From Dokdonia sp. Dokd-P16 (GTDB lineage: Bacteria > Bacteroidota > Bacteroidia > Flavobacteriales > Flavobacteriaceae), in contig NZ_CP029151.1 in assembly GCF_003095655.1 (NCBI RefSeq), positions 2,107,001-2,171,000 of the forward strand: 64,000 bases of DNA. Reading direction: 5' to 3'. The notes below the pieces were generated by a model that ran no database searches, was not told the origin of the DNA, and worked only from the letters and a program-made list of their open reading frames with translations. Of this stretch, positions 50,292 through 60,395 are shown piece after piece. Positions within the stretch are counted from its first letter, which is position 1; each line of letters begins with the position of its first letter. The translations under genes were made by a program, and so were the position numbers.

Positions 50292-51020
50292 TTATTTTGT
50301 AGCAGTATAAATTGTTGCAACTCCAAAGGTTTGGGGTTTGTGTTGCACGTCTTTAAACCCAGTTTTGCGCAAAATATTGTTTAGCTTCTCTCCAAAAGGG
50401 AATGCATTTGCACTTTCACTTAGGTAGCCGTAAGCATTTTTATCTTTAGAAAAGAGTTTGCCCACGGTAGGTAAGATTACTTTAGAGTGGAAATTATATC
50501 CTTGTTTAAATGGTGTTTTAGTAGGTACAGATGTTTCTAAGATAACAAAGATGCCACCTGGTTTAAGTACTCGTAAAATTTCGGCAAGGCCTTTTTCTAG
50601 TGTTTCAAAGTTGCGCACTCCAAAAGCGACTGTGATAGCATCAAAACTACTATCTTCAAAAGGCATATTCTCACTGTCTGCCTGCATCATCTCGATGCGG
50701 CTATCTAGTTTTTTTGCTGCTATTTTTTTTCTACCTACAGAGAGCATCCCTTCAGAAATATCTAGTCCCACTAGTCTGCTAGCATTTGTGCTTGCCATAT
50801 TAATGATGAGGTCTCCGGTACCTGTCGCAATGTCAAGAATGGACGTCGGATTTGTGTCTGCAACTAATTGCACCACCTTTTTACGCCATTTTACATCGAT
50901 ACCAAAAGAGATGACACGATTAAGTCCATCATATTCTCCAGAGATATTATCAAACATCTGCTCGACCTGATCTTTTTTTGATTGCTCAGAAGACTTATAG
51001 GGTGTTACTTTCTTAGACAT
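50292..51020 (-). CDS. ubiE: Demethylmenaquinone methyltransferase
   Basis: 242 residues. Motif I is [16 protein letters not shown], and UbiE signatures include [41 protein letters not shown] and [33 protein letters not shown]. In menaquinone-only bacteria it performs the last methylation (MenG role). First gene of a two-gene operon with porT. Confidence 0.95.
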   Translation of the reverse strand: MSKKVTPYKSSEQSKKDQVEQMFDNISGEYDGLNRVISFGIDVKWRKKVVQLVADTNPTSILDIATGTGDLIINMASTNASRLVGLDISEGMLSVGRKKIAAKKLDSRIEMMQADSENMPFEDSSFDAITVAFGVRNFETLEKGLAEILRVLKPGGIFVILETSVPTKTPFKQGYNFHSKVILPTVGKLFSKDKNAYGYLSESANAFPFGEKLNNILRKTGFKDVQHKPQTFGVATIYTATK

Positions 51021-51156
51021 TGCCTTTTTTTTACAAAGATAAGGCTTTCGTCAAAATGTGATTAACCTCACCTAAGGACATTTTGATTGTGCATATTGAG
51101 CTATAATTATGACCTTTTAAAGGGATAATGGTGTGCTTTTTATGAAAAGCATTCAA

Positions 51157-51171
51157 ATTTTCGCGAAAGCG
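51157..51171. repeat. Dispersed palindrome, left edge degenerate
   Basis: ATTTTCGCGAAAGCG between ubiE and trkA. Confidence 0.75.
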
Positions 51172-51236
51172 AACCAATAAATAAAAGTCCATCAAGAGAT
51201 TAACGGCTGCATTTTTTTAATCGGCTATCAAAGTAT

Positions 51237-51244
51237 TATCTTTG
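51237..51244 (+). promoter_or_regulatory. -7 promoter box of trkA
   Basis: TATCTTTG, an exact match to TAnnTTTG, 26 bases before the ATG. The -33 element is not clear. Confidence 0.4.
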
Positions 51245-51269
51245 TAGGCATTTTTGAGCACACCCATTT

Positions 51270-52619
51270 ATGAAAATAATCATTGCAGGAGCAGGAGAAG
51301 TAGGCTTTCACTTAGCTAAATTACTCTCTTACGAATCTCAAGATATTACGTTAATTGATACCGATAAAGAAAGTCTTTCTTATGCAGATACCCATCTGGA
51401 TATTAGGACAATAAAGGGTGATGCGACCTCCATATCGATATTGCAAGATTCTCGCGTAGATGGTGTAGATCTTCTTATTGCGGTAACTGCGAGTGAAACG
51501 ACTAATATCACGGTATGTGTACTAGCCAAACAGCTAGGTGCAAAGCGTACGATAGCGCGTATTTCTAATACGGAGTTTATAGATAATAAAGAATTAGCCG
51601 GTTTTCAAAAGTTTGGTATCGATGAGTTGATATCACCAGAAAGTCTTGCAGCTAGTGAAATTGAGTTACTGCTCAATCAAAGTGGTTTTTCTGATAGTTT
51701 TGAGTTTGATAACGGCGCACTTACTATGGTAGGTACTACCTTATCACGCACAGCTTCTTTTGTAGGTAAAAGCGTTAAGGAAGCAGCTAAGATTTTTCCA
51801 AAATTACATTTTATGCCTATCGCAATACAGCGAGAAGGTACGCAGTATACACTCATTCCTCGTGGAGATACCATCTTTAAGGAAGGAGATCATATTTACT
51901 TTGTAACAGTAAAAGGAGGAGTAGAAGAGATATATAAACTTACAGGTAAAGTAAGACAGCATATAAAGAATGTCATGATCTTAGGTGGTAGTAACATCGG
52001 GTCAAAAACTGCCAAAGATCTCTGTAGTAACAGATTTAATGTCAAACTCGTTGAGAAAAATCGCGATAAGGCAATAGATCTTGCAGATTTACTTCCCAAA
52101 GCATTAATTATAAATGGTGATGGACGTAATGTAGAGTTGCTAGATGAGGAAAATATACATGATATGGATGCATTTATCTCTGTAACAGGAGATAGTGAGA
52201 CTAATATTATGTCGTGTCTAGTTGCTAAATCTAAAGGGGTGCAAAAAACAATTGCACTGGTAGAAAACATGGATTACTTCCAGCTCTCACAGAGTATCGG
52301 GATTGATACCTTGATTAATAAAAAATTACTAGCGGCAAATAACATTTTTAGATATATCCGTAAAGGGGAAGTAGTAGCGATGACTAAGCTCAACAATATG
52401 AATGCTGAGCTACTTGAGTTTATTGTAAAAAACTCATCTGAGGTGCAAGGAAAGCGTATAAAGGATATAGATTTTCCTCGATCTGCTACCATAGCAGGAG
52501 TCGTGCGTAATGACCAAGGTCTTATTGCTTTAGGAGATTTTAGAATAGAAGTAGGAGATCGTGTAGTGGTATGCTGTTTACCACGATCGATTAAGAAAGT
52601 AGAAGAAATGTTTATCTAG
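51270..52619 (+). CDS. trkA: Trk potassium uptake regulator TrkA
   Basis: 449 residues with two tandem RCK units. N-terminal Rossmann motif IIIAGAGEVGFHLAKLL with acidic DTD end, second motif VMILGGSNIGSKTAKDL. Each is followed by a C-terminal RCK subdomain. It binds NAD(H) or nucleotides and gates TrkH, whose gene follows after four bases. Confidence 0.95.
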   Translation: MKIIIAGAGEVGFHLAKLLSYESQDITLIDTDKESLSYADTHLDIRTIKGDATSISILQDSRVDGVDLLIAVTASETTNITVCVLAKQLGAKRTIARISNTEFIDNKELAGFQKFGIDELISPESLAASEIELLLNQSGFSDSFEFDNGALTMVGTTLSRTASFVGKSVKEAAKIFPKLHFMPIAIQREGTQYTLIPRGDTIFKEGDHIYFVTVKGGVEEIYKLTGKVRQHIKNVMILGGSNIGSKTAKDLCSNRFNVKLVEKNRDKAIDLADLLPKALIINGDGRNVELLDEENIHDMDAFISVTGDSETNIMSCLVAKSKGVQKTIALVENMDYFQLSQSIGIDTLINKKLLAANNIFRYIRKGEVVAMTKLNNMNAELLEFIVKNSSEVQGKRIKDIDFPRSATIAGVVRNDQGLIALGDFRIEVGDRVVVCCLPRSIKKVEEMFI

Positions 52620-52623
52620 CCCC

Positions 52624-54120
52624 ATGCCTAAACTTAATTACAAGATTATATTTCATTTAATGGGTGTGCTGCTGTTAATCAACGGTGGCTTTATGCTTAT
52701 ATCAGCGCTCGTAAGTTTTATAACGAAGGATGGTGTGATGCTAGAAGTATCTGCAGCGGCGTTAATTACGGCACTTGTGGGTACTTTACTCATGTTTATC
52801 ACAAGAGGTCACGAAAAAGAACTCAAGAAACGTGAAGGGTATATTATTGTAACTTTTGGTTGGCTTTTTATGTCACTCAGCGGTATGCTACCTTATTTGT
52901 TTTCTGGTACTATCCCAGGAGTTGCAAATGCTTTTTTTGAAACGATAAGCGGTTATACAACTACTGGAGCCACAATTTTAAGTGAGATAGAAACATTACC
53001 TAAGAGTATTTTGTTCTGGCGTTCTATGACGCACTGGATAGGAGGAATGGGTATTATAGTACTTGCGATAGCAATACTTCCTTTACTGGGAATAGGAGGG
53101 ATGCAACTCTTTGCAGCCGAAGCTCCAGGTCCTAGTGCAGATAAGTTGCACCCAAGAATTACAGACACTGCAAAACGTCTTTGGTTAATTTATGTGAGTT
53201 TTACTGTAATAGAAACCATCTTGCTCAAGCTAGCAGGCATGTCATTTTTTGACGCAATTAATCATGCGTTAAGTACGCTGTCTACAGGTGGATTTTCAAC
53301 CAAAAATGCAAGTGTTGCATACTGGAATGACAACCCGCTTATACAGTATATAATTATCTTTTTTATGCTTCTTGCAGGTACAAACTTTGTACTTAGTTAC
53401 TTTGCTTTTAAAGGGAAGATTCAGAAGATATTGAGAGATGAAGAGTTTCGTCTGTACATGGCCTTCGTATTTGGATTTGGGATCATTGCTTCCCTTGTGA
53501 TTTACTTCAATGTAGATTTAGGAATATCAAGTATTGATCATCCTATGGTATGGGGTAAAGCAGAGGCATCTGTACGTCACGCTTTATTTCAAGTGCTGGC
53601 AGTAATTACTACTACTGGTTTTATTACCGCAGATTACACGATGTGGACGCCATTTCTTACTGTTATCTTTTTCGGGTTAATGTTTTTGGGAGGCTCTGCG
53701 GGATCTACTTCTGGAGGGATTAAAGTGGTGAGACATTTGCTTACGATACGTAATGCACTTGTAGAGTTTAAAAGAACCTTGCACCCTAACGCAATACTAC
53801 CTGTACGTTATAACACAAAATCTGTAGATAGATCTATTATCTTTAATATACTCGCGTTCTTTATACTCTATATGCTATCGTGGATTATAGGAGCTAGTGT
53901 GCTAGCTTCAATGGGACTCGATTTTAGAACAGCACTTGGAGGCGCAGCCTCTGCGCTAGGAAATGTAGGGCCTGCCTTTGGAGGTCTAGGTCCAGTAGAT
54001 AATTATGGATGGCTACCGCTTGCAGGAAAGTGGTGGATGGCATTTTTAATGCTCATAGGACGTTTAGAGTTATTTACAGTACTTATTTTACTAACCCCAT
54101 TTTTCTGGAGAAATAGATAA
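52624..54120 (+). CDS. trkH: Trk potassium channel subunit TrkH
   Basis: 498 residues, about ten to twelve membrane segments. The four selectivity-filter loops are visible: SGYTTTGATIL, LSTLSTGGFSTKN, VITTTGFITAD and LGNVGPAFGGLG. It takes up K+ driven by membrane potential. It overlaps the next gene by one base. In this organism K+ uptake would balance Na+ export by the rhodopsin. Confidence 0.95.
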   Translation: MPKLNYKIIFHLMGVLLLINGGFMLISALVSFITKDGVMLEVSAAALITALVGTLLMFITRGHEKELKKREGYIIVTFGWLFMSLSGMLPYLFSGTIPGVANAFFETISGYTTTGATILSEIETLPKSILFWRSMTHWIGGMGIIVLAIAILPLLGIGGMQLFAAEAPGPSADKLHPRITDTAKRLWLIYVSFTVIETILLKLAGMSFFDAINHALSTLSTGGFSTKNASVAYWNDNPLIQYIIIFFMLLAGTNFVLSYFAFKGKIQKILRDEEFRLYMAFVFGFGIIASLVIYFNVDLGISSIDHPMVWGKAEASVRHALFQVLAVITTTGFITADYTMWTPFLTVIFFGLMFLGGSAGSTSGGIKVVRHLLTIRNALVEFKRTLHPNAILPVRYNTKSVDRSIIFNILAFFILYMLSWIIGASVLASMGLDFRTALGGAASALGNVGPAFGGLGPVDNYGWLPLAGKWWMAFLMLIGRLELFTVLILLTPFFWRNR

Positions 54121-55094
54121 TGTTAGATAAATCATCATACGATCTCGTCATCATAGGAGCGGGTCCTATAGGTCTTGCCTGTGGAATCGCGGCACAAAAA
54201 AAAGGACTCAATTATATCATAGTTGAAAAAGGAGTGCTGGTAAATTCTTTGTATAATTTTCCTGAAAACATGACTTTTTTTAGCACCTCTGAGCTTCTGG
54301 AAATAGGAGAGGTGCCCTTTGTGTCAGATCGTGATAAGCCAACCAGGAAAGAGTCTCTAGAGTATTACCGTAGAGTCTTAGAAACGTATAAGCTTAATGT
54401 GAGCTTATATACAGCTGTAGAAAAAATGACGCCAAAGGATGGTGGTTATGAAATCGTAACAGGCAAGGGTGATGTTTTTACAAAAGCGGTCATTGTTTCA
54501 ACCGGTTTTTATGACATACCTAGAGAGCTCAATGTTCCAGGTGCAGAGCTGCCTAAAGTCAAGTACTTTTATGACAGTCCGCACCCATATGTAGATCAGC
54601 ATGTGGTGGTAATAGGTGCTGCAAACTCCGCTTGCGATGTAGCTCTAGAAACCTATTATAAAGGGGCAAAGGTAACCATGGTAGTGCGTGGGTCAGAAAT
54701 AAATAGCCGAACTAAATATTGGATCAAACCTAATATTGAGAACCGAATTAAGGAAGGTTCCATAAACGCGCACTTTAACTCAGAGGTCGTTGATATCACA
54801 GAGAGGGAAGTAACGATTAAGACTCCAAAAGGCTTAGTGACAATCGAGAATGATTTTGTGCTTGCTATGATAGGTTATAAACCTAACTACAAGCTTTTTG
54901 AGAATTTAAATCTACCAATAGGGAATGATGATTTTAAAACTCCTATTTATAATGAAGAAACCTTAGAGACACCGCTCAAAAACGTCTTTATTGCTGGTGT
55001 AGCTGCAGGAGGTCTTAAGACCAGTAGATTTTTTATAGAAAATACCCGAGTACACGCAGAGATGATTATGGAACATCTAGTGACTAAGCTTTAG
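54120..55094 (+). CDS. ypdA: YpdA-family bacillithiol-disulphide reductase (putative)
   Basis: 324 residues. FAD motif YDLVIIGAGPIGLACGIAAQKKG, NAD(P) motif VVVIGAANSACDVALE, and YNFPENMTFFSTSELLEIG typical of YpdA. The family reduces bacillithiol disulphide using NADPH. The TAATG overlap with trkH shows translational coupling. Confidence 0.85.
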   Translation: MLDKSSYDLVIIGAGPIGLACGIAAQKKGLNYIIVEKGVLVNSLYNFPENMTFFSTSELLEIGEVPFVSDRDKPTRKESLEYYRRVLETYKLNVSLYTAVEKMTPKDGGYEIVTGKGDVFTKAVIVSTGFYDIPRELNVPGAELPKVKYFYDSPHPYVDQHVVVIGAANSACDVALETYYKGAKVTMVVRGSEINSRTKYWIKPNIENRIKEGSINAHFNSEVVDITEREVTIKTPKGLVTIENDFVLAMIGYKPNYKLFENLNLPIGNDDFKTPIYNEETLETPLKNVFIAGVAAGGLKTSRFFIENTRVHAEMIMEHLVTKL

Positions 55095-55250
55095 AGCTAC
55101 TTTAACTGTTATTTGTTTCTTAAGTTTTTTGAAAAAAAGTAAGCTGAATCACGCTACATCATCAAGTTTCAAATTAACTTCGCAATCGATATAGAATTTC
55201 CTATTTCTAAGCGATTCATGCGCTAGCTATAATTTAAAGAATATAAACTC

Positions 55251-56189
55251 ATGGCATTACGACAAATTACCAATACCATCTTGATGATACGCCCTATCCA
55301 GTTTAGAATGAACGAGGAAACGGCAGTAAATAATTATTTTCAGGAAGAGCTTAATCTCAAAAATGAAGAGATTAATAAAAAAGCCCAACAGGAATTTGAT
55401 GATTTTGTAGCGAAACTGAGATTTGTGGGGGTAAATGTTATTGTGGAAGATGATGACAAGGAGGGTAATACTCCAGACTCTGTATTCCCGAATAACTGGG
55501 TTTCTTTTCATGAAAATGGTGATGTTGCATTGTACCCAATGTTTGCCGAAAATAGAAGAAGAGAGCGCAGAGAAGAAGTGCTAATACGACTTGAGAAAGA
55601 AGGTTTTGACATTAACAATGTGATTGACTACTCTGAGGCAGAAGAGGAAGATTTTTTCTTAGAAGGTACAGGAAGTATCTTAATGGATCGCCAGAATGAG
55701 CGTGCATACTGCGCACTATCTGCAAGAGCAGATGAGCAGCTTTTTATAGAATTTTGTGAGGATTTTGAATATACACCTATTGTCTTTACGGCAAATCAAA
55801 CTGTAAACGGAGAGCGTCTTCCTATTTATCATACTAATGTGATGATGTGCCTTGCAGAAGAGTTTTGTGTGATCTGTCTTGATACTATCGATGATAAGAA
55901 GGAACGTAAAAATGTGTTGAAGCATTTAAAGGCGACTAACAAGGAGATTATAGCAATCACAGAAGATCAAATGCATCACTTTGCAGGAAATATGCTGCAA
56001 GTATTAGGAGCAGATGATAAGAAGTATCTTGTGATGAGTGCAGATGCGCATCAAAGCCTTACTTCAGATCAGGTAAAGAAAATAGAAAGACACAGCAAGA
56101 TTTTAAGTAGTGATCTAGGTACTATTGAAACTTGTGGAGGTGGTAGTGCTCGTTGCATGATGGCAGAAGTTTTTCTACCTAAAAAATAG
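55251..56189 (+). CDS. ctlX: Citrulline utilisation hydrolase CtlX family (guanidine-modifying fold)
   Basis: 312 residues of the arginine-deiminase/DDAH superfamily. Substrate and active-site segments: IRPIQFRMNEET, SVFPNNWVSFH, FLEGTGSILMDR, IYHTNVMMCLA and the catalytic Cys in CGGGSARCMMAEVF. CtlX converts citrulline to ornithine; arginine deiminase-like activity is an alternative. It stands alone, with 156 featureless bases upstream. Confidence 0.85.
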   Translation: MALRQITNTILMIRPIQFRMNEETAVNNYFQEELNLKNEEINKKAQQEFDDFVAKLRFVGVNVIVEDDDKEGNTPDSVFPNNWVSFHENGDVALYPMFAENRRRERREEVLIRLEKEGFDINNVIDYSEAEEEDFFLEGTGSILMDRQNERAYCALSARADEQLFIEFCEDFEYTPIVFTANQTVNGERLPIYHTNVMMCLAEEFCVICLDTIDDKKERKNVLKHLKATNKEIIAITEDQMHHFAGNMLQVLGADDKKYLVMSADAHQSLTSDQVKKIERHSKILSSDLGTIETCGGGSARCMMAEVFLPKK

Positions 56190-56498
56190 TGATATCTCGT
56201 AGCTGCATCATGAAGGCGGCTAGTTGTAAAATCTATGGTTTGTCTTATTTTATGAATGAACACTGTGTCGTTCATCTAATGCATTGATGAATCATTGGTT
56301 TTTAAAAAATAAGACGTTATATTTATCATATAGGCGTTCTGGATATAAGTTTTGAAAGTAGCAATTTTAAAAATGTTTGTAGTTTTCATTTTTATAATTT
56401 AACTGCGTAAGCAGTACAGGTAATTTTTTTTAGTAGGATTTAAAAAGGAACCATATAATCTTTCAATCATACTTTTTCTAGTGCGCCTTTTTTATATA
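56190..56498. other. Intergenic gap without recognised features
   Basis: 309 bases between the ends of ctlX and the SDR gene. No gene, palindrome of the dispersed family or good terminator is seen. Confidence 0.5.
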
Positions 56499-57932
56499 CT
56501 ACTTAAATCTTTTAGTAGCTATATTTCTAATCATACCTCCAAAAATAAAGTAGTGAAATGGGAGCATACTGTACCAGTATAATCTGCCAAACAATCCTTT
56601 AGGTCTAAAGGTTGCTGTTTGATGCAATACGTCGTTTTCATCTATAGTAAACTCTAGCCAGGCTTCGCCAGGCACTCTCATTTCGGCAAAGAGTAGTAAT
56701 CTGGGTTCTTCTTTACTTGCTAGTAAAACTCTCCAGAAGTCAAGTACATCGCCGGTGTAAATCTTATTGCTATGCGTTCTCCCTCGGCGCAAGCCTACCC
56801 CGCCTGCAAGTTTGTCTATATACCCGCGTATTTTCCAGAGCCAGTCTGCATAATACCAGCCTCTGTCACCACCTATCGCCCAGATATTTTCTAGAGCAAG
56901 TTCTTTGTCTTTAAGCTGTATAGTTTGTTTGTCTTTGAGGCACCCATATATAGGTACTTGTATGTATTCTTCTAGGTTCGTTTTGAGTCGGCCACTTACG
57001 AGGCTATCTTTCCACGAGCTGGCTACTTGGTTTTGTTCAATTTTGGCGAAAGCCAAATTAATAGCCTCCTCATAAGAAATAGGCGTTATCTGTAGTAAAT
57101 CTTGTAGCCTCGTATCTTTTGAGACTACCTCTATTTTCATGCTATCTACGAGATTGAGTGCAAGTTTATAAGATGTAGAGGTTATAAAATACAACCAGTA
57201 AGAGGATATTTTTGGACTCATAACTGGTACGGTCAGTATGTATAATTTCAAGCCGCGCACTTTTGCATATCGTTGCATCATGTCGCGATACGTGAGTACA
57301 TCTGGACCGCCTATATCAAACTGGTCATTATATGTTTGCTCGTTACCTAGTACGCCTGTGAGGTATTGCATTACATTACGTATGGCTATGGGTTGGCATT
57401 TGGTTTGCACCCATTTTGGAGTAATCATCACTGGTAACTTCTCACATAAATCTCTTATGATTTCAAAAGATGAGCTTCCAGAACCTACTATAATTCCTGC
57501 TCTCAATACGGTAAGCGCGGCTTTACCTTTGCGCAATGTAGTCTCTACATTTTGTCTCGATTTTAAGTGCTTGCTTAGCGTTTTATCATTTGCAATACCG
57601 CCTAGATAAATGACTTGCTTGCAATTTGTGGGAGCGATGTACTTATTGAAGTTTATTGCCGAAAGTTCTTCTTTCTCGTCAAAATCTGACGTACTTGAGC
57701 TCATGGAATGGAGCAAGTAATAAGCTGCATCTATGTCTATTGGTATTTTTGAAATATCTGGTTCGTCTAGAAAGTCAATTTCTACAACGGTGATTTGCTC
57801 TCTTATTTTTTTTGATACAGAAAGTCTAGCTTCATTGCGCACCGCGCAAATAACCTCGTGCTTTGCTTCTAGTAACATGGAGAGTAGGCGCATCCCGATA
57901 TAGCCATTTGCTCCTGTGAGTAAGATTTTCAT
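56499..57932 (-). CDS. SDR-family oxidoreductase with C-terminal DUF2867
   Basis: 477 residues. NAD(P)-binding motif ILLTGANGYIGMRLLSMLLEA, atypical SDR of the NmrA/YwnB kind, followed by a DUF2867 domain from about residue 320 (WAIGGDRGWYYADWLWKIRG, LDFWRVL, EAWLEFTID, FRPKGLFGRLYWYSMLPFHYFIF). Such two-domain proteins are common in marine bacteria; the substrate is unknown. It lies five bases downstream of the 143-residue gene. Confidence 0.82.
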   Translation of the reverse strand: MKILLTGANGYIGMRLLSMLLEAKHEVICAVRNEARLSVSKKIREQITVVEIDFLDEPDISKIPIDIDAAYYLLHSMSSSTSDFDEKEELSAINFNKYIAPTNCKQVIYLGGIANDKTLSKHLKSRQNVETTLRKGKAALTVLRAGIIVGSGSSSFEIIRDLCEKLPVMITPKWVQTKCQPIAIRNVMQYLTGVLGNEQTYNDQFDIGGPDVLTYRDMMQRYAKVRGLKLYILTVPVMSPKISSYWLYFITSTSYKLALNLVDSMKIEVVSKDTRLQDLLQITPISYEEAINLAFAKIEQNQVASSWKDSLVSGRLKTNLEEYIQVPIYGCLKDKQTIQLKDKELALENIWAIGGDRGWYYADWLWKIRGYIDKLAGGVGLRRGRTHSNKIYTGDVLDFWRVLLASKEEPRLLLFAEMRVPGEAWLEFTIDENDVLHQTATFRPKGLFGRLYWYSMLPFHYFIFGGMIRNIATKRFK

Positions 57933-57937
57933 AAAGT

Positions 57938-58369
57938 TTAAAGATCGTCTATGTTAGTAGGAGCTTGTGCAGCTTTTTCTTGAAGAATGCGTTTGATAAA
58001 GTTGTGCACTTTTTTATCCTTGGCTTTTGCTTCTATCTTAATAAAATAATTGTCACGATAGATGCTATACTCCTCGGCGCGTCCTTTGTATAAGTTTAAT
58101 TTCCAGTACGGAATTATGAGTGCATAACTGTCTAGCAATGCTCTAAAGCCTACGATAATACCTCGTGGGCGCAACTCTATGTTGCACTTGTTGCGATATT
58201 TATCTAGCGCAAGAAAATTTTGAATCTGTACGCTTGATTCTGTGATCACTAGGTGGCCTATTCCTATGCCGCCTTGTTTGATGCGCTCGCGTAGTCCAAA
58301 GGCTTCACCCACCTCGGCGTCTATTTTGCGTTTTACATCTGGGTTGTTGTAAGATACATTTAATAGCAT
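57938..58369 (-). CDS. Conserved unrecognised protein upstream of the SDR gene
   Basis: 143 residues, soluble, no signal peptide. Segments: MLLNVSYNNPDVKRKIDAEVG, a basic region LALDKYRNKCNIELRPRGIIVGF and YWKLNLYKGRAEEYSIYRDNYFIKIEA. A small mixed alpha/beta fold. Operon partner of the SDR/DUF2867 protein; no function assigned. Confidence 0.65.
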   Translation of the reverse strand: MLLNVSYNNPDVKRKIDAEVGEAFGLRERIKQGGIGIGHLVITESSVQIQNFLALDKYRNKCNIELRPRGIIVGFRALLDSYALIIPYWKLNLYKGRAEEYSIYRDNYFIKIEAKAKDKKVHNFIKRILQEKAAQAPTNIDDL

Positions 58370-58430
58370 TTTTTCTTTTAAAGATACGAGTTTCGCTATG
58401 TATTCTGTGCGCTAACTTTCAATTTTCACA

Positions 58431-58438
58431 TATCTTTG
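58431..58438 (+). promoter_or_regulatory. -7 promoter box of argS
   Basis: TATCTTTG matches TAnnTTTG, about 109 bases upstream of the argS start. The resulting leader would contain the dispersed palindrome at 58493-58514. Confidence 0.4.
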
Positions 58439-58492
58439 TGCTTCACGTAATACCCGTAAATAGGGGATTTTTACGTTTTATAAATGTTTCTA

Positions 58493-58514
58493 TTACGCTT
58501 TCGCGAAAGCGTAA
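58493..58514. repeat. Dispersed GCTTTCGCGAAAGC palindrome, full 22-bp form
   Basis: A perfect 22-base palindrome, ACGCTTTCGCGAAAGCGT with TT and AA outer bases, in the argS leader. It creates an apparent N-terminal extension that is not part of the protein. Confidence 0.92.
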
Positions 58515-58546
58515 CAAACCCAACCAGTACCAATCATCAAGAATCT

Positions 58547-60325
58547 ATGTCTTTACAATCTACTATTGAAACTCACGTAAAAGCCGCAGTAAGCCAACTA
58601 TTCAACGCAACGCTTCCTGAAGTGGAATTTCAAGCTACTCGAAAAGAATTTGAAGGAGATATTACAGTAGTAGTATTCCCGATGCTTAGAGTGGTAAAAG
58701 GAAACCCTGTGCAAATAGGGACGCAAATAGGAGAATATCTTGTGGAGAATGTGGCAGAGATCACTGCGTTTAATGTGGTTAAAGGTTTCTTGAACCTTGT
58801 TATTGCAGATAGCTTTTACATGTCTTCATTTGCAGACATACAAGCAGCCGAAAATTTTGGAAGAACTCCAGAAGCTGGAAAGGCAGTAATGGTGGAGTAC
58901 TCATCTCCTAACACAAATAAGCCACTTCACTTAGGTCACGTACGTAATGTATTATTAGGATACTCTGTGTCTGAAATTATTAAAGCTGCAGGATCAAAAG
59001 TGTATAAAACACAGATTATTAATGATCGTGGGATTCATATTTGTAAATCTATGCTTGCTTGGGAGCGTTTTGGTAATGGTGAGACGCCAGAGTCGACGGG
59101 TCTTAAAGGAGATAAGTTGGTCGGGAATTATTATGTGAAGTTTGACCAAGAATATAAAAAGCAAATAGCAGATTTAATTGCTGCAGGAAAAACTGAAGAA
59201 GAAGCAAAGAAGGAAGCACCGCTTATTCTTGAAGCACAAGAAATGCTGCGCATGTGGGAAGCTGGAGATGCTGAGGTTGTTGCCTTGTGGAAGAAGATGA
59301 ACGAGTGGGTATATGCTGGTTTTGAGGTGACGTATAAAAATATAGGAGTAGATTTTGATAGTTATTATTATGAGAGTAACACATATCTACTTGGGAAAGA
59401 TAATATAGAAGAAGGTCTTGCAAAGGGAGTTTTTGAGAAAGATCCAGATGGTTCTGTATGGTGTGACCTTACAGAAGATGGACTGGATAGAAAAATTGTA
59501 TTGCGTGCAGATGGTACAGCAGTATATATGACGCAAGATATAGGAACTGCAATACAACGTGTAAAAGACCATCCAGATGTAGGTGGTATGATTTATACCG
59601 TAGGTAACGAGCAGGATTACCACTTTCAAGTATTGTTTTTAATACTTAAAAAGTTAGGATACGACTGGGCAGAAAACCTATTCCACCTAAGTTATGGAAT
59701 GGTAGATCTTCCTTCTGGAAAAATGAAATCTCGTGAAGGTACCGTAGTAGATGCAGATGATCTTATTAATGAGGTTGCACAAACAGCAGGAGAAATCTCT
59801 GAGGAATTAGGTAAGCTAGAAGGCTACTCTGACGAAGAGAAGAAAGCGCTTTATAAGACAATAGGTCTTGGAGCTCTTAAATATTACATATTAAAAGTAG
59901 ATCCTAAGAAGCGTATTTTATTTGACCCTAAGGAATCTGTAGACTTTCAAGGGAATACAGGTCCATTTATTCAATATACTTACGTACGTATCCAAGCAAT
60001 CTTGCGTAAAGCAAAAGAGATGGGTGTCCCTGTGGAAGTTGCTCAGGAGAGAACATTGCATCCTAAAGAAAAAGAATTGCTTAAGATTATTCAAGAATAT
60101 CCTGCAACCATACAGCTTGCTGCAGCACAGAAGAGTCCTGCAATCATAGCCAACTATACCTATGATTTAGTTAAAGAATATAACTCATTCTTCCAGCAAG
60201 TACAGATTCTAGGTACAGATAATATAGAGGATCAAAGTTTCCGTGTAGCGCTAAGTAAAGAAGTAGGGCAGGTTATAGAAAGTGCCTTTAATTTACTTGG
60301 GATTGAGGTTCCAGAACGTATGTAG
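58547..60325 (+). CDS. argS: Arginyl-tRNA synthetase
   Basis: 592 residues from the ATG at 58547 (MSLQSTIETHVKAAV). Class I motif HLGH in NKPLHLGHVRNVLLG and the KMSKS-like motif GKMKSREG. The N-terminal Add-1 domain and C-terminal anticodon-binding helical domain (VDFQGNTGPFIQYTYVRIQAIL through FNLLGIEVPERM) are complete. Confidence 0.97.
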   Translation: MSLQSTIETHVKAAVSQLFNATLPEVEFQATRKEFEGDITVVVFPMLRVVKGNPVQIGTQIGEYLVENVAEITAFNVVKGFLNLVIADSFYMSSFADIQAAENFGRTPEAGKAVMVEYSSPNTNKPLHLGHVRNVLLGYSVSEIIKAAGSKVYKTQIINDRGIHICKSMLAWERFGNGETPESTGLKGDKLVGNYYVKFDQEYKKQIADLIAAGKTEEEAKKEAPLILEAQEMLRMWEAGDAEVVALWKKMNEWVYAGFEVTYKNIGVDFDSYYYESNTYLLGKDNIEEGLAKGVFEKDPDGSVWCDLTEDGLDRKIVLRADGTAVYMTQDIGTAIQRVKDHPDVGGMIYTVGNEQDYHFQVLFLILKKLGYDWAENLFHLSYGMVDLPSGKMKSREGTVVDADDLINEVAQTAGEISEELGKLEGYSDEEKKALYKTIGLGALKYYILKVDPKKRILFDPKESVDFQGNTGPFIQYTYVRIQAILRKAKEMGVPVEVAQERTLHPKEKELLKIIQEYPATIQLAAAQKSPAIIANYTYDLVKEYNSFFQQVQILGTDNIEDQSFRVALSKEVGQVIESAFNLLGIEVPERM

Positions 60326-60340
60326 AAGGATAATGATATA

Positions 60341-60374
60341 AAAAAAAAGCGAGACTGAAAGTCTCGTTTTTTTT
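60341..60374. terminator. Bidirectional terminator between argS and the DUF721 gene
   Basis: CGAGACT, loop GAA, AGTCTCG, with eight A on the left and eight T on the right. Serves both convergent genes. Confidence 0.9.
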
Positions 60375-60395
60375 ATGCTTATCTGTTACGGATGC

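Noticed and set aside
58484-58546. N-terminal extension of argS (MFLLRFRESV...)
   Set aside because: Again a readthrough of the palindrome; the ATG at 58547 matches the family start.
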